Shown here one piece after another: positions 1-11,123 of a stretch of 64,000 bases of DNA. A program made the translations under genes and the position numbers. This DNA comes from Thamnaconus septentrionalis (Eukaryota > Chordata > Actinopteri > Tetraodontiformes > Monacanthidae). The stretch's first letter is position 1. The number at the start of each line of letters is the position of its first letter. The notes under the pieces were generated by a model that saw only the letters and a program-made list of their open reading frames with translations, did not search any database and was not told the DNA's origin. Where the stretch lies: positions 3,221,129 to 3,285,128 of the forward strand of contig CM020505.1 in NCBI GenBank assembly GCA_009823395.1. Direction: 5' to 3'.

Positions 1-49
1 GGGAGCCAGCAGGTTCAGTGTGATGTTACCGCCCGAGAAGGGGACGTCG
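1..49 (-). CDS. ush2a: ush2a coding exon 10, partial: laminin N-terminal domain
   Basis: Only the 5' 49 bases of this exon are in the window. They complete Ser462 and encode residues 463-478. The acceptor is attctgcag|CGACGT. SDVPFSGGNITLNLLAP corresponds to human SNFTPYSRGNVTFSILTPG, and the N-I-T sequon replaces human N-V-T. The exon runs off the window edge, and the rest of usherin lies beyond it. Confidence 0.9.
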
Positions 50-1299
50 CTGCAGAATAGAATGTGGAAAAAACACACGCAGGAACAGCAGAAGAAGAAA
101 AAGAATGGTCAAGAACAATATCTGTATTATTTCAATCAAAGTTTCAAACCAAAGTTGTGCTGAGCTTTACCACGAACAAACTGGCACAATTAGTACTAGC
201 ACATGACCAGCAGTACCTCTGACAAACAAAACCGCTGCTGGAGTTTTGTATCATTATTGAAGAGTTTTTCACATTTTTATCTTTTTATTGTTTGGGGTTG
301 TTTCTTCATTTGATAAACTTGAGTAAACACCTGTTAAGCTCTAAATTCTGAATGTCTTCACGGTAAAACAGGGATACAAAACAGTTAGAAATAAATAAGC
401 CTGTTTCTTAAATCTTATACTCTTAAACTAATCCATTCACTAGTTAACAGATGCAAGCAGTTTATCGGATCTGAATGAAAATGCTTAAATTTACCTTGGC
501 AGACACTTGTGTGCTCTGTGGTGCCACTCTGATCTTATGGGATTTACAACATCTTGTGAGATTAAAAAAAAAATCTTCACGATCAAAGACATCTCCCACT
601 TTTGATATTATTACCAGCCGCTAATGCAGCAGAGTGCGCTCTTATGTTGCCAAAGTGAGGTTCAGTTGCTCTCATGCCAATTTAACTAATACCTCTAACT
701 GTGCCAGCGGAGGTTGTATGTGATATAATTTGTCAGTCAAGTGAAAAATGAGCAACGACTACATGGTCTGTGATCTGTTGCAGTCCGTTCCATCTCCTGC
801 CAACCGCGGCCTCGATACGAGCGGCGATGCCAAGATATAAAACGCGAGATGGTGTGTGTTTGTGGAGCTCCGTTCCAGCTCCGCCTGGTGCCAGCGGCGA
901 GTCGGCGACTGGTCAGATGCCACGGCAGCAGAGTTGCAGCCAGCTTCCGATATCAGGTCACCAGAAGAGCCACTTCCTTTGTGCGACGCCTATGTGTTCA
1001 ACTTCCTTTGATTTCTTTGAACATTTTGCATGCGCTAGCAAATGCGTGCGTTCGTCAACGTGTTCATTTACTTCTTCATTGATGGATGCCTCTGTAATCT
1101 CTGCCTGAGTTTCCCGAACGGCCCAGAGCAGAAGAGCATGAAGACGTCTTTTGATGTGCACACAGAGCAAGAGGCTGTTTGATGAGTATTTCACGTTGCA
1201 ATTTAACACGCAAAATGCAGTTTCAGCTTATGTGGTGAGCGCAATATTTGACCACAGCCTGATCACAACAAGAACCATTAATTCATGCACGTTACAGAC
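50..1299 (-). other. ush2a: ush2a intron between coding exons 9 and 10
   Basis: This is 1,250 bp of moderately AT-rich DNA with no recognisable repeat or conserved protein. Short open frames at 770-1108 (plus) and 958-1209 (minus) overlap each other, resemble nothing and look like chance. Confidence 0.8.
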
Positions 1300-1508
1300 C
1301 TGGGCAGCTGCAGACAGTTGACAGAGTCTGGTCTCAGTAAAGGCCCATTGTTCTGCATTTCAAACACACTGCAGTTGCGGGCCAAATACTGCCAATCCTT
1401 CCAGGGCTGCTCTGTGACCGTGCCGTTGTCGTGTTCCCACAGCCTGCGTCTTTGAATGAGGACCGACTCGGGCAGGAGGCCTCCAAACTGAACGATGACA
1501 TAGAAAAC
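1300..1508 (-). CDS. ush2a: ush2a coding exon 9: laminin N-terminal domain, middle
   Basis: This encodes residues 393-461 and two bases of Ser462. The acceptor is ttgcccag|GTTTTC and the donor is CTGCCCAG|GTCTGT, a non-consensus +3 to +6. VFYVIVQFGG...SVLIQRR...DWQYLARNCSVFEMQNNG...DSVNCLQL matches human VFYIIIQFFS...EIRIQRK...DWQYFARNCGAFGMKNNG...DSVNCLQL. A possible N-glycosylation site (N-G-T) falls near residue 420. Confidence 0.95.
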
Positions 1509-1744
1509 CTGGGCAAAGGAACGACAGACGTTAGCATGAACAGAAACCTGAGGATTCCAAAGCTTTGTAAGCCCAATTAGTCAGAAAAACTGTCCAGAAA
1601 AACTGAACTAGGTATAAATAAATATGTATAAATTATTCTGAAAATGGAAAAAAGGCTTTGTTTCTTTCCATTTAAAACACACTCCTTACATTGGAGCGTT
1701 GATATTTTACGACCCATATGAACACACAAACACGCACACGTATA

Positions 1745-1784
1745 CACAGACAGACAGACAGACAGGCAGACAGGCAGACAGGCA

Positions 1785-1819
<35 letters not shown>
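1745..1819. repeat. Compound microsatellite (CAGA)n-(GGCAGACA)n-(CA)n
   Basis: The tract runs from CAGA tetramers through GGCAGACA units into a CA array, inside a ush2a intron. Confidence 0.97.
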
Positions 1820-1822
<3 letters not shown>

Positions 1823-2363
1823 CCTTTAACACATCAAAAATGTGTTTCTGCCTATGAGTGTGGTTTGTGTGTTAAGTGTTATCTGGCCCACTACAGCGCG
1901 GGCTGGGACACTGGGTCACACAGCAGGAAGCGCATTAAGACACCATCACTGTGGTAGCACACAGACACACGCACGTATGAACACACGTTTCTCCCCAACT
2001 TCACAAAGTGCCTTTAATCTGAGGACTTGAGTTGAGCTTCAGCGTCAGGCCGGCTCCCAAAATCCAAAAACCTGCCCACACACACAACCGCACCGCAAAC
2101 CTCAGACCAGCTGCAGTCCCAGTTCCCTGTCCTACACTGTCTCCTTCTCTTCCACTGCTGTAGCTACTCAGTGCTCAGAAAGAGTAAGACGCTCTCCGTT
2201 GCTCAAACAGTGCAAATGAATACACTGTTGTATTTGTATTTGAGCAGCAGTTTAAAACCCGAGAGACTTTAATTGGCTGCTGCATTCAAAAGACACATTT
2301 ACCAAAGCAAAAAATGCTGATCTCTGATCTTGCCGATCATTTTACAAGTATTGATGCAATTCA

Positions 2364-2366
<3 letters not shown>

Positions 2367-2396
<30 letters not shown>
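2367..2396. repeat. 30-base A homopolymer (T30 on the sense strand of ush2a)
   Basis: This is thirty consecutive A. On the transcribed strand it is a T30 run starting 11 bases after the 5' splice site of ush2a coding exon 8. No LINE or SINE body is recognisable beside it. Confidence 0.95.
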
Positions 2397-2399
<3 letters not shown>

Positions 2400-2406
2400 G
2401 CAACAC

Positions 2407-2596
2407 CTGATATTGTCCATTGGCCAAATTAACCGTTATTGTGATTCCTTCTTCCAGCTCCTGTGTGCTCATGACCTTGGAGAGCCAGGCCGTGCCCAGG
2501 TCCTGATCATTGACATAACTGAGGGGATGGGCATTAAGGTTGAGTCTTAACATTCTGTCATTGGTGATGTCATCAACACCACTGGGGATGCAGTAC
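2407..2596 (-). CDS. ush2a: ush2a coding exon 8: laminin N-terminal domain, start
   Basis: This encodes the last base of Arg329 and residues 330-392. The acceptor is ctcttcacag|GTACTG and the donor is TATCAG|GTGTTG (phase 0). YCIPSG, LRLNLNAHPLSYVNDQDLGT and VNLANGQYQ align with human YCIPND, SRLNPEAHPLSFVNDNDVGT and VDLENGQYQ, the opening beta-sandwich strands of the laminin N-terminal domain. The donor is weak beyond GT, and a 30-base T run (minus strand) starts 11 bases into the intron. Confidence 0.95.
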
Positions 2597-3137
2597 CTGT
2601 GAAGAGAAAAGAAAAAGTTGAAAGATCCTCCCTACACAGATGATGAGATGACAGGTGCATATATTTCTGATAGGTGATATTGTCTCAGCACCTATGTGGC
2701 ATGGGGAGACACATTTATGATTGGTGGATAAGATCATTAATGACCTGTTTTGACTGTATGATGCACAGAGAAACATACCGGTACACTGTTTAGTTAGCCA
2801 TCATGTCAAAACACATTTTTATTTCACTTTCATTTCACCAACAGTTTTATGGTGTTTTAGCTCAAATGGAAGAAGATGTTTGAGCCATTTTGTCTTTGGC
2901 CACTTTGAATGACTTTCTGAAACGTGTATTGTGTCTTCCGTCAGGTCCTGTGTTTCAAATACATGGATGTCAATATTTATTTGATCTATAAAATCTCTAT
3001 GGAATATTGTTCGCAATCTGCTGGACCACTTTACATTAATTACATTAATGAAATGATTGTGAATAGGATAATATTTCATGGTTAAGGTGCCTGGTGTGGA
3101 GACACCAGTGCACTATTTGTTATACGCAGCTCTGTAC

Positions 3138-3239
3138 CTCTCAACCAAAGGATGCACTCTGGGGTGACTGGGTGGACAGCGGCACTCGGGTTGGACATGA
3201 AGCTTGGGAAGTACTCCTGAGTACACTTCCATTATTTCC
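3138..3239 (-). CDS. ush2a: ush2a coding exon 7: linker into the laminin N-terminal domain
   Basis: This encodes the last base of Arg295, residues 296-328 and two bases of Arg329. The acceptor is ttttaacag|GGAAAT and the donor is TTGAGAG|GTACAG. EIMEVYSGVLPKLHVQPECRCPPSHPRVHPLVER matches human EILEVFSGDLLRLHAQSHCRCPGSHPRVHPLAQR, including the CRCP and SHPRVHPL motifs. Confidence 0.95.
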
Positions 3240-3824
3240 CTGTTAAAAGAGAAGCCAGTGGTTATATTTCCAGTGTGAAACTGAGCAGTACTCTAGCATG
3301 AGGGGAGGAAGAGGAGGCCAATATCGCTGTGCACCGAGGTTCAAAACAAATGGCAGCCATAGATTGTTTTGTAAGAAATGGTACTTTGAGTCATCTTCTG
3401 AACTTCCCTGTTGACAGCCGCTTTGACAAAACATTAAGTTAAAGGAGAAAATCAAAGGAGTAAATTGCAAACTCAATAATTCATTTTGTCTTGGCCCAAT
3501 CTTGATGAGAGGAACTTTTAAGGGACTTTATTCCTTACAGTGTGCAACACATCACTGCTGAGCAAAACACTAATTGCCTTGTATTGAATTTCCAGGAAAA
3601 TCCTCTGGAAGCAGTATGGATCTTAAGATGCAACGATTAGCTCTGGTTTCTCTGACCATCTTTCTCTTCATCACCCGCTGCTCCTCTTCCCCTGCTGCTC
3701 AAATCCATGCAGTATCTCTCATTTCGATGACAGCGCGCCTTTTTCTGTTAATTCTGACTTTATCAATTACCATTCCCTTTTTATATTCCTTCCCTTTGTC
3801 TGTATTTTCAGCAACCAAACTCAC

Positions 3825-3888
3825 CTGTTGGTCAGGGTAGCAGGATAAAATCTAAAGTCCTGCATTCGCCCAATGAACTGATTAGACC
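3825..3888 (-). CDS. ush2a: ush2a coding exon 6: 64-nt exon closing the LamG-like domain
   Basis: This short exon encodes the last two bases of Gly274, residues 275-294 and two bases of Arg295. The acceptor is tctccccag|GGTCTA and the donor is CAACAG|GTGAGT. NQFIGRMQDFRFYPATLTNR aligns with human EQFVGRMQDFRLYQVALTNR almost residue for residue. That is the conserved G-x-M-x-D-x-R-x-Y end of LamG domains. The phase fits both neighbours exactly. Confidence 0.95.
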
Positions 3889-6797
3889 CTGGGGAGATGA
3901 AAAGAGAGGGGAAAAGAACATAAAGATGGTGTTAATGGGTTTGTACTGACGGCAGCCAGTGAGAGGATTTCACAGTGTTTAGTAGATTATCTTATCTGCT
4001 TCCTGATACCAGCAAAGTGAGGCTGTCCCGCAGCTGCTTGTAATGGCCATGATCATGATACAAAGCCACATATAAGCCACAGCAAGGCTTATATGGACAG
4101 ATTTAGTTGCACAATTTGATGTAGAGAGCCAGGCCTGTCTTTAAATAACCACTTGGTGAGAAAAATATTTCCCTATCCATTCTTAAAATGGGGTGAACGA
4201 AGAAAAGTGGAAAATAAGCACGTCTAAAAGTCAACTGAAATAATGTTTCTTTTCAAAATAAAGCTGAAATTTGAAGAAGACGACAGGACCAAGATACAAA
4301 CCGGCTGAATGTGCGGACAGAAAGGTAAGTACAAAGATGCTGCGAATGAGTTTGTCCTCTATTCTGTATCGAACACAAGCAGAATTTTTTTTTTTTAATC
4401 TTTTGCAAACGTGCTCTGCATTATCTCACACACATGGGCAAAGAATCCAGGCGGACATGTGGCTACTGGGCTGCGCACAAGAAGCCACATCAAACGGCGC
4501 GGGGCCCCTCCCCCGCCCCAACACCTCTCTGCACACAAACACACCTGAGTGACAGTGTTGGAGCGAACATGAGAGACTGAAGCAGATGTTGACGCAGGTC
4601 CAAGTAGACGCCGAGTCTTTGACTGTCCAACAAACTTGTGTGCATTGTGCGACAACAACTCTTAGAAGACTGAAACATCAACTGAGCAGCGAAAGAACTC
4701 CTGCCATGTCTGGCTTTGTGTGCGCGGTCGTGCATGTGCGCGCGCGCGGCTTTGCTGTGTTCACTCCAAAACACATCCTTACTTTCGGGGAAAAAAAGTG
4801 ACTGTACATGTCTGCGTGCATAAACGTGCGTGTATTTGCATTTGAGAGAGACTTGGCAGTGTTTGGCTCTACAACAATGTAAACGTGTGTGTGTGTGTTG
4901 GGAGATGAGTGTGTGTTTATGTGGGGTGTTAAATGGAGGGAGTGTTAGGAGATGTAAGTGTGGTAGAACAGTGTGTGGTTGTGCAGCCTCAGGCTTTGGC
5001 TCAGGATTTCTTTAGCGTGTGGAAATGGGATTATATCTTCCTGTGAAAAGCACTCTGCCTATTGTTACTGGGATGATGCAAGGTATAAGCCCCGATTCTC
5101 TCCCTTGTGTGTTCATCTCTCTCTCTGTCTTTCCTCTTTGTGATTTAGTCTCCGTCATCCGTCGTTATTTTTTCATCTTTATTTTTCTTCTGTTTCTTCT
5201 GTTTGTCTGTTAACTAAGAGAACAATGTGGATTTTTTTTTTTTTTACCCCTTTGAGCGTCACTAACCCTGTCGCTTTATGGTTTAATGTTTTGTTTTGCT
5301 TTTTAATTGACGTTATATTCATATTTTAGACTTGCTTGACTTTCTGGGAGCTCAGCATGCAAAAGCTCCCTTAATTTATGACAATAGGAAATGTGCATCA
5401 TGATTTTCTGTGACAAAAGCATGTAGGTTGTTCCTTTGAGTGGCCTTCAAGTGAACAATCCACACACAAATGTCACATGGGCATGGTTGTTAGCCCCACT
5501 TGGGCGGAAATGTATAGATCTGTTTTTCTGTTGTAGTGCAACAAAAGAGCAGGGAGCTAAAAGTGAGCAGTATTGTAGGAGGCCCAAAACAGAAGGATAA
5601 ATATCTGTGGAGTTTTTGGGACGACAAACAATCACTCAATGCCACACTGATGGAGTGCAGTATGGAAAAGGCCATAAAATGGGACCTTTACCTTCTCCTC
5701 TGGACATCTTACCGTGTGTAACAAGCGCACTGTGGTTTGTTAACAGCATCCATACCGAAAACATTGCTGTTAATCAATACATCTGATCAGCATTCGCATA
5801 ATCAATCCACTGATCAGAATTCCAGACACAGCCCTCAGCCTCAGCAACCCCACACTCTCTCCTGTGAGCCAATCACATGTATCGATCACTAGCACTGATG
5901 TGATCTTCAGCTGATCAGATGCTACCTGCCGTGAACTAGGGATCAATGCCTGATAAACGAGAAGAAAAACACTCGTTTATCACCCTCAAGATGAACGGAT
6001 ATCATTTTTCTCCCAATTTCTATCCTATTGACTCTGAGATGGCTCAGAGGCACCACCAATCAATCACAGGTGCGTACTGTAGTTGAAGGGGAGGATAAAA
6101 GCTGAGTGGAAAATAAAGGGTGGAGCGCTCATTGACAACATATTAAGATAGACAGACAAGATAAATTAAGAAGCCATTTCTCTTTTACTTCAGAGGAGGG
6201 AAAAAAAAACCTGTGGTCCCTGCCAGCTCAAAAGATTTACAATTAAGGTTTGTGGGTTTTGGGCTGCAGCTTTAAATATTGTTAACCATCTAAAAGCGAT
6301 TCTTGAGGACTGCTGATATGATGAATTGATCTTCATTTATGTACAGTATAATTTAACAATACTGAATCAGGCAGAAGAGCCGCCATTGATATCTTGGTTG
6401 GTTCCATTCTTGTATATCATGAATAGCTTTCTTTGTACCACAGTAACAATGTTTTTTTCTGAGGATTTTCTTCATAATGTGGAACCCACTTTTTAATCCT
6501 TCTGTTTTTGTTCATTTTTGTAGCACACAGTGTGTTAAGGATTTATCAGAGGGACTTGGACAGATCTGTAATCACAAAAAACAAAGCCTACCATATAAAA
6601 TTGAGAGTATGACTGTATAATGTTAATTAAAGGGTGCCCCAAAAAATCAATTTCATTGAGCTAGACTTAGTAGTTTTCAAGATAATTGCTTTTAAAATTA
6701 TGTCAATTTTTTTGCACACCCTTTAAAAATAATAATAATAATAATACTGAAAATGATAATAAGAAAAACATCTGAAAAAAGACCAAGCATTTTTTAC
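3889..6797 (-). other. ush2a: ush2a intron between coding exons 5 and 6
   Basis: This 2.9-kb intron contains a GT-rich stretch near 4,700-5,000, three CTGATCAG palindromes near 5.8-5.9 kb and a small TTAA-flanked inverted-repeat element (6631-6722). No coding potential is seen. Confidence 0.8.
6631..6722. mobile_element. Possible 92-bp MITE with TTAA target duplication
   Basis: The ends are imperfect inverted repeats, AGGGTG followed by CAAAAAA at the left and TTTTTTG before CACACCCT at the right. TTAA flanks both sides (6627-6630 and 6723-6726). TTAA duplication is typical of piggyBac-class elements, but the termini are not classic piggyBac, so the class is open. Confidence 0.45.
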
Positions 6798-6933
6798 CAT
6801 TAGAGCCGGCTCCCACCCACATGGTGCTATCGTCACTGGTGTCAGTCAGCCTGGTGGTCAGAGGCTGCGTGTCAAACGGGGTCCCATCCTCTTCAAGACC
6901 ATCCAGGAAAAGACTCACTCGCCTGTCGTGGAC
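6798..6933 (-). CDS. ush2a: ush2a coding exon 5: LamG-like domain, late strands
   Basis: This encodes residues 229-273 and the first base of Gly274. The acceptor is ggtttccag|GTCCAC and the donor is TCTAATG|GTAAAA. VSLFLDGLEEDGTPFDTQPL matches human ISFFINGVEKDHTPFNARTL, and the downstream WVGAGSNG fits the Gly-rich turn VQIGQSLNG. A small TTAA-flanked element sits about 75 bp into the following intron (6631-6722). Confidence 0.94.
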
Positions 6934-7679
6934 CTGGAAACCATCAGAACGAGGCGTCACTCCTCTGCTGACCACCATGCATTCTAATTCTCTCTTTTGA
7001 AGTTGTAACTCCAGTTTTTAACAATTCAGTAAGAAGTTAAACTGAATTTAATATTGGTGAGAAAGATTCACACTGAAGAATTTGGGGATTTTTTTTTTTC
7101 TTCCTGAGGAAAAACTTGACGGAAACACAAAGAGTGAGCTGAGTGAGTGGCAGCGCATCTTTCTACGGCAGCATACCCCACCACCACCACCACCACACCG
7201 CTGCTGTGTTTTTGCATATTTGTACACGTGAGCTCGGGTGTGCGTGTGCGTGCGAGTGTGACCGTGCGAGTGAATTATACATACGGCTAATCTTCCAGCT
7301 CATTTCCCCACTAGCAGAAAGAGCCTCGGGCTAAACTGCCTCAGTCGCAAATTAGCTTTCTGTTTGACCAAAATTCTCCTCTCCTTCCCTTCTCCTTTCC
7401 CAATCTGCAGCATGAATATTAACAAGGCGCACAGCGGACGACGCCGTCAAAGCTGGGGTAGCGCTCTTTCACATCAAACCCCAGCCCCCCAATCCCCTGC
7501 CCAAAATAGAGAGACTTCTTTTTGGGGGGCTTTCCCCACTAAGAATAAATAAATAAATAAATAAATAAAGGAAACTTTAATGTGCCCTGTCATACTCTCT
7601 TCCTTTACGCCATCTCCAAATCCAATGTTAGGGTAACACGCTGTGGGACCGCTGATAAATGTGGCTCTGCAGCCTGCTC

Positions 7680-7706
7680 AACACACACACACACACACAC
7701 ACACAC
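7680..7706. repeat. (CA)n microsatellite
   Basis: A perfect CA dinucleotide array of about 13 units. An (AAAT)n run lies just before it at about 7544-7569. Confidence 0.97.
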
Positions 7707-10199
7707 CTTCCTCATCTCTCGTGTCCCCTCCTTGTTTCGTCCTTCCTGTCCTCGTGAGGTCATGTGATTCCTCCACCTTATTTTTCGGACTCCCGCACCT
7801 CATTTTCTTTTGCCTCCTATCGCGCCGTATTTCTCATAAGCATCTTAACTTTTCCCTCCCCGTCACTTGACGACTCCCTCCTCTCATCTTCCCCTCCTGT
7901 CTCTTCCCCTCATGTTTATCTTGCCCTCTCGCTCTCACTTGTTGTCAGCTCTTTAGGGAAGTTGAAAAGGTGTGAGGAGGGAAATAAATCCAAGTTAAAA
8001 AAAAAAGAGAGAGAGAGAGAGAAAAAAACGCCTTTAGGGGATGAAGGCAGGGCCAGACAAGTGTCTGCCTCTCAGAGGATAGTTAAGACGCCCAGACAGA
8101 CACTTTCATGATGGCTGATTGAAGACTGGCAAGCACATGAGAGTGGAAGAGAGAGTGCAGGAGAGAATACGAGTGGAAAAAAAGGGAGAGGAAAAAAAGA
8201 GACAGGAGGGAGAAAAAGAAAAGTCAGGGAGCGGGTGTAAGAAAGGAAGGGCCCTCTTTAGGAATCTCTAAGCCGGAGCTCTGTGGCTCTTGGGGAGATG
8301 TGAGGCAGTTGTCAGGCCTGATGTAAATGAATCCTGAAGCGCTTCATCCTCCTTTACTGCCACGCACCCTTTTGAAACACAGCCAACTTCCCTTTGTTAG
8401 CTTTCAAAAACTCTTTCGCTTCGTCGCCCCCCACCTTTCCATCTGTATTTTTTCCTCTCCTCTGTGTTTACCTCTCTTGTCTCCGTTTAGCCACTCGGAG
8501 TTTTCAGACAGCAGTCTGGGGAAGGACTGAAACACCTTTTTGTCCTCATTTCAGCAAGTCAAAATCAGTCACGACGAAGCTGTTTACACACTGCATTCAG
8601 CACTGCTGATTTAGCCGCAGTTATTTTATAACCTCCACTTCTGTGAGGAAACAGACAGCTGTAAAAAAAAAAAAAAAAAAACATTCCAAGCTAAAGAGCA
8701 GCTCTGGGTGTTTCATGTTAGTACTCAATGAAATTGTACATTTAAAACACACGGCTTTTTCAAAAGAAAGTTTGCGGAGAAAGTCCCTTGTTCGACAATT
8801 TCCTGTGACTGTGTTCCCAAAGGTTTGTGTTCTCTGAGGGAGTTTCAATCAACCTGCCTCTGTGTAAAAACCACCCCGCTGGCAATGTTGCCACCTAAGC
8901 CTATCTAAAAGCCCAGGGAAACCCTGAGTGGGAAAGCTTTTAGTGATCTGTAGACTGGCATTTTGACTAAAGCTCTTCTCGGTTTTCACACTCCTGCCAA
9001 GCCGCAGCTCAGTTCACAGTGTGGACAACTGAGCTTCATCCGGGCCCAACATGCACCTGTGGGCCATAAAGTGAAAAACACTATAAAAAAAAAATACAAA
9101 TCACTATCAGGCCTAGTTTATTCTTATAACAATGAAAACTATTCGAACAAAGAACCTTTCACCATTTCTATATTTTTGCATTTTCTTAATCTCATTTTGA
9201 TCAAGTCACATTCAGCATTAGAAAACAGTGATACATGATTGATTTTGGAGCCCATTGGACTCATCTTCTGATGCTGAATAAAAGGAGACGGTCATCTTTT
9301 ACTCATCACCCTTCAAATAAAACTGACTTTTAAACCTGTCCAAAACAAAACAACTTTGATGCCCCATTTAAATACTGAAATCTTTCAAACAGATTATTGC
9401 CACGATTCCAACCAGAGGGCAAAAAACTGCCAATTTAACCTACTGAGGTTCATATTTCTTTTAAAGATTTTCATTAATACAGCGAAGGCCGTTAGACCTG
9501 CAAACACTTTATTTAACCTGAATGCCACAACATTGCTTCCTCCATTTGTCAGTCAGTCATTCAAGCTTTGAGATGTTTCTCGCTTGTCCACGACACACGT
9601 TGACATTGCCATTAGCAAAATGCGCCGGCGCTAATGATCCCTGATGTTACGATAAGATTATTGCGGCTTGATGGGCTTTTGGTAATAGAATGATGTTTGT
9701 AAATTGGCCTTTATGCATCCCTCACTCTTCACTTGTGCGTCTCCGGGCACACTGTCACCTTTTCTCTCTGCTTCTTTCACTTTCTCTTTTATTCCCTCTG
9801 TGTTATTCACGCTCTAAGCTCCTCCAACCATCTTTCCCCTCCACCCCACGCTCGCCCTTACCCACCGCGAGCTGTTGGGAGGCCTGATCTACAGCCAATA
9901 TTCCCTCTATCATATTAGCACTGCTGCAGTGTGTCAAGGAAGAGATAGGAAAAGGGGGAAAGAAGAGAAAGGAAATAAAGAGACAGGCAGAAAAGGGGAG
10001 AGGACGGAGAGAAGACACATTTGTTCTACTCATCCCAGTGCTAAAAGATACAATTACCTCTCACAGCATATTATCCATGTTTTATACCAGCCCAAGGCGC
10101 CATGCTTTACCCCGCCGCACTCGCCCCGTGTAGGGCCCATATTTTAACACTAGCTATGACAGTTTATTTAAGAAAAGAAAATTGTCCCCAGGGAGATGG

Positions 10200-10318
10200 A
10201 AATGGAGTGAGGGAGAGGGAGGGAGGGAGAGAACGGAGGGAGTAAGAAAGGGAGGAGGACCAGGCAGAGGCGACAGGGGTGGGAGGGTGAGGGGGGGGCA
10301 GACTGAGAGGGGGGAGGG

Positions 10319-10358
<40 letters not shown>

Positions 10359-10440
10359 GACATGGAGAGAGAGAGGGAGGAGGAATGATTGAGAGTGTCT
10401 TCAAAAGAGAGAGAGAGAGGGGGGGGGACAAGAGGGCAAA
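10200..10440. repeat. Homopurine tract with (GA)n and a G-quadruplex motif
   Basis: About 240 bp is almost all purine on the plus strand. It includes (GA)17 at 10322-10355 and a canonical four-run G motif (GGGGTGGGAGGGTGAGGGGG) near 10275-10297. Open frames rich in Ser/Pro/Leu on the minus strand here are products of the repeat. Confidence 0.95.
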
Positions 10441-10589
10441 AATAAGGGAACACAACAGCGTCTTAATCAAGACCATAAGTCTGGAATGCTTTCCTTTTTG
10501 AGCACAGCTTCTTTCATAACATTGAGCTTGTGAGAGAGAACAAATACAGTTCTCACAGTACATTGCCGCTTGTTTTTGCTGGTTGTATT

Positions 10590-11123
10590 TTGGGATGTCC
10601 GACTTTTTGCCAATATCCGATAAGCCGATATTGTCCAAACGATTAATTTCCGATTCTGATAGCGACCGATACCGATATATGCAGATGTTTTTCCCCAAAA
10701 CTAATTTTAGGTCACATCACATACAGTATCTCTTGTCGTGGAATTAACACATTACCTACTTTTACTGTGAAGGCAAACTAGATGCATTCAAAAAATGAAC
10801 ATTGTCGGGAGAAAATAAGAACACCACTTCAACTTAAGTTATGGAAAAGTGCAATATTTATTTCTAACATTTTGTCTCGTGGAATGGGAATGAGGTAAAG
10901 TGCACCCAAAGGAAACAAAAGTGCACAGATATAGACAGGCTCAGTCCTTAGCCCATTGCTAAACATGAGCAAAAACAAGACCACAAGTATCCATGATTTA
11001 TTCACGCATGTTTAGCGAAAACCGGCGTTATCGGGTTTTCATTATCGGAGGAAAAACCGATAGCGATACGTACAGATATTCCAAAAAATGCTAATATTGG
11101 GCCGACGTCATTGGGTATCCGTA
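10590..11123. mobile_element. Non-autonomous hAT-like DNA transposon, 534 bp
   Basis: The body is flanked by a perfect 8-bp direct repeat GTTGTATT (10582-10589 and 11124-11131), the hAT signature. The ends are degraded inverted repeats (TTGGGATGTCC at the left, GGGTATCCGTA at the right). The subterminal parts contain repeated CCGATA/TATCGG motifs typical of a common fish hAT family. No transposase frame is present. Confidence 0.75.

Larger units (their letters stand above)
1509..2406 (-). other. ush2a: ush2a intron between coding exons 8 and 9
   Basis: This is an 898-bp intron holding a compound (CAGA)n/(CA)n array (1745-1819) and a 30-base A run (2367-2396). I see nothing else in it. Confidence 0.85.

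Noticed and set aside
2819..3079. 86-codon open frame, minus strand, next to ush2a coding exon 7
   Set aside because: It lies wholly in an intron. I considered a transposase fragment but found no catalytic or DNA-binding motif.
10168..10698. 176-codon open frame rich in Ser, Leu and Pro, minus strand
   Set aside because: It is the translation of a (GA)n purine tract plus part of a hAT relic, so it is a composition artefact.
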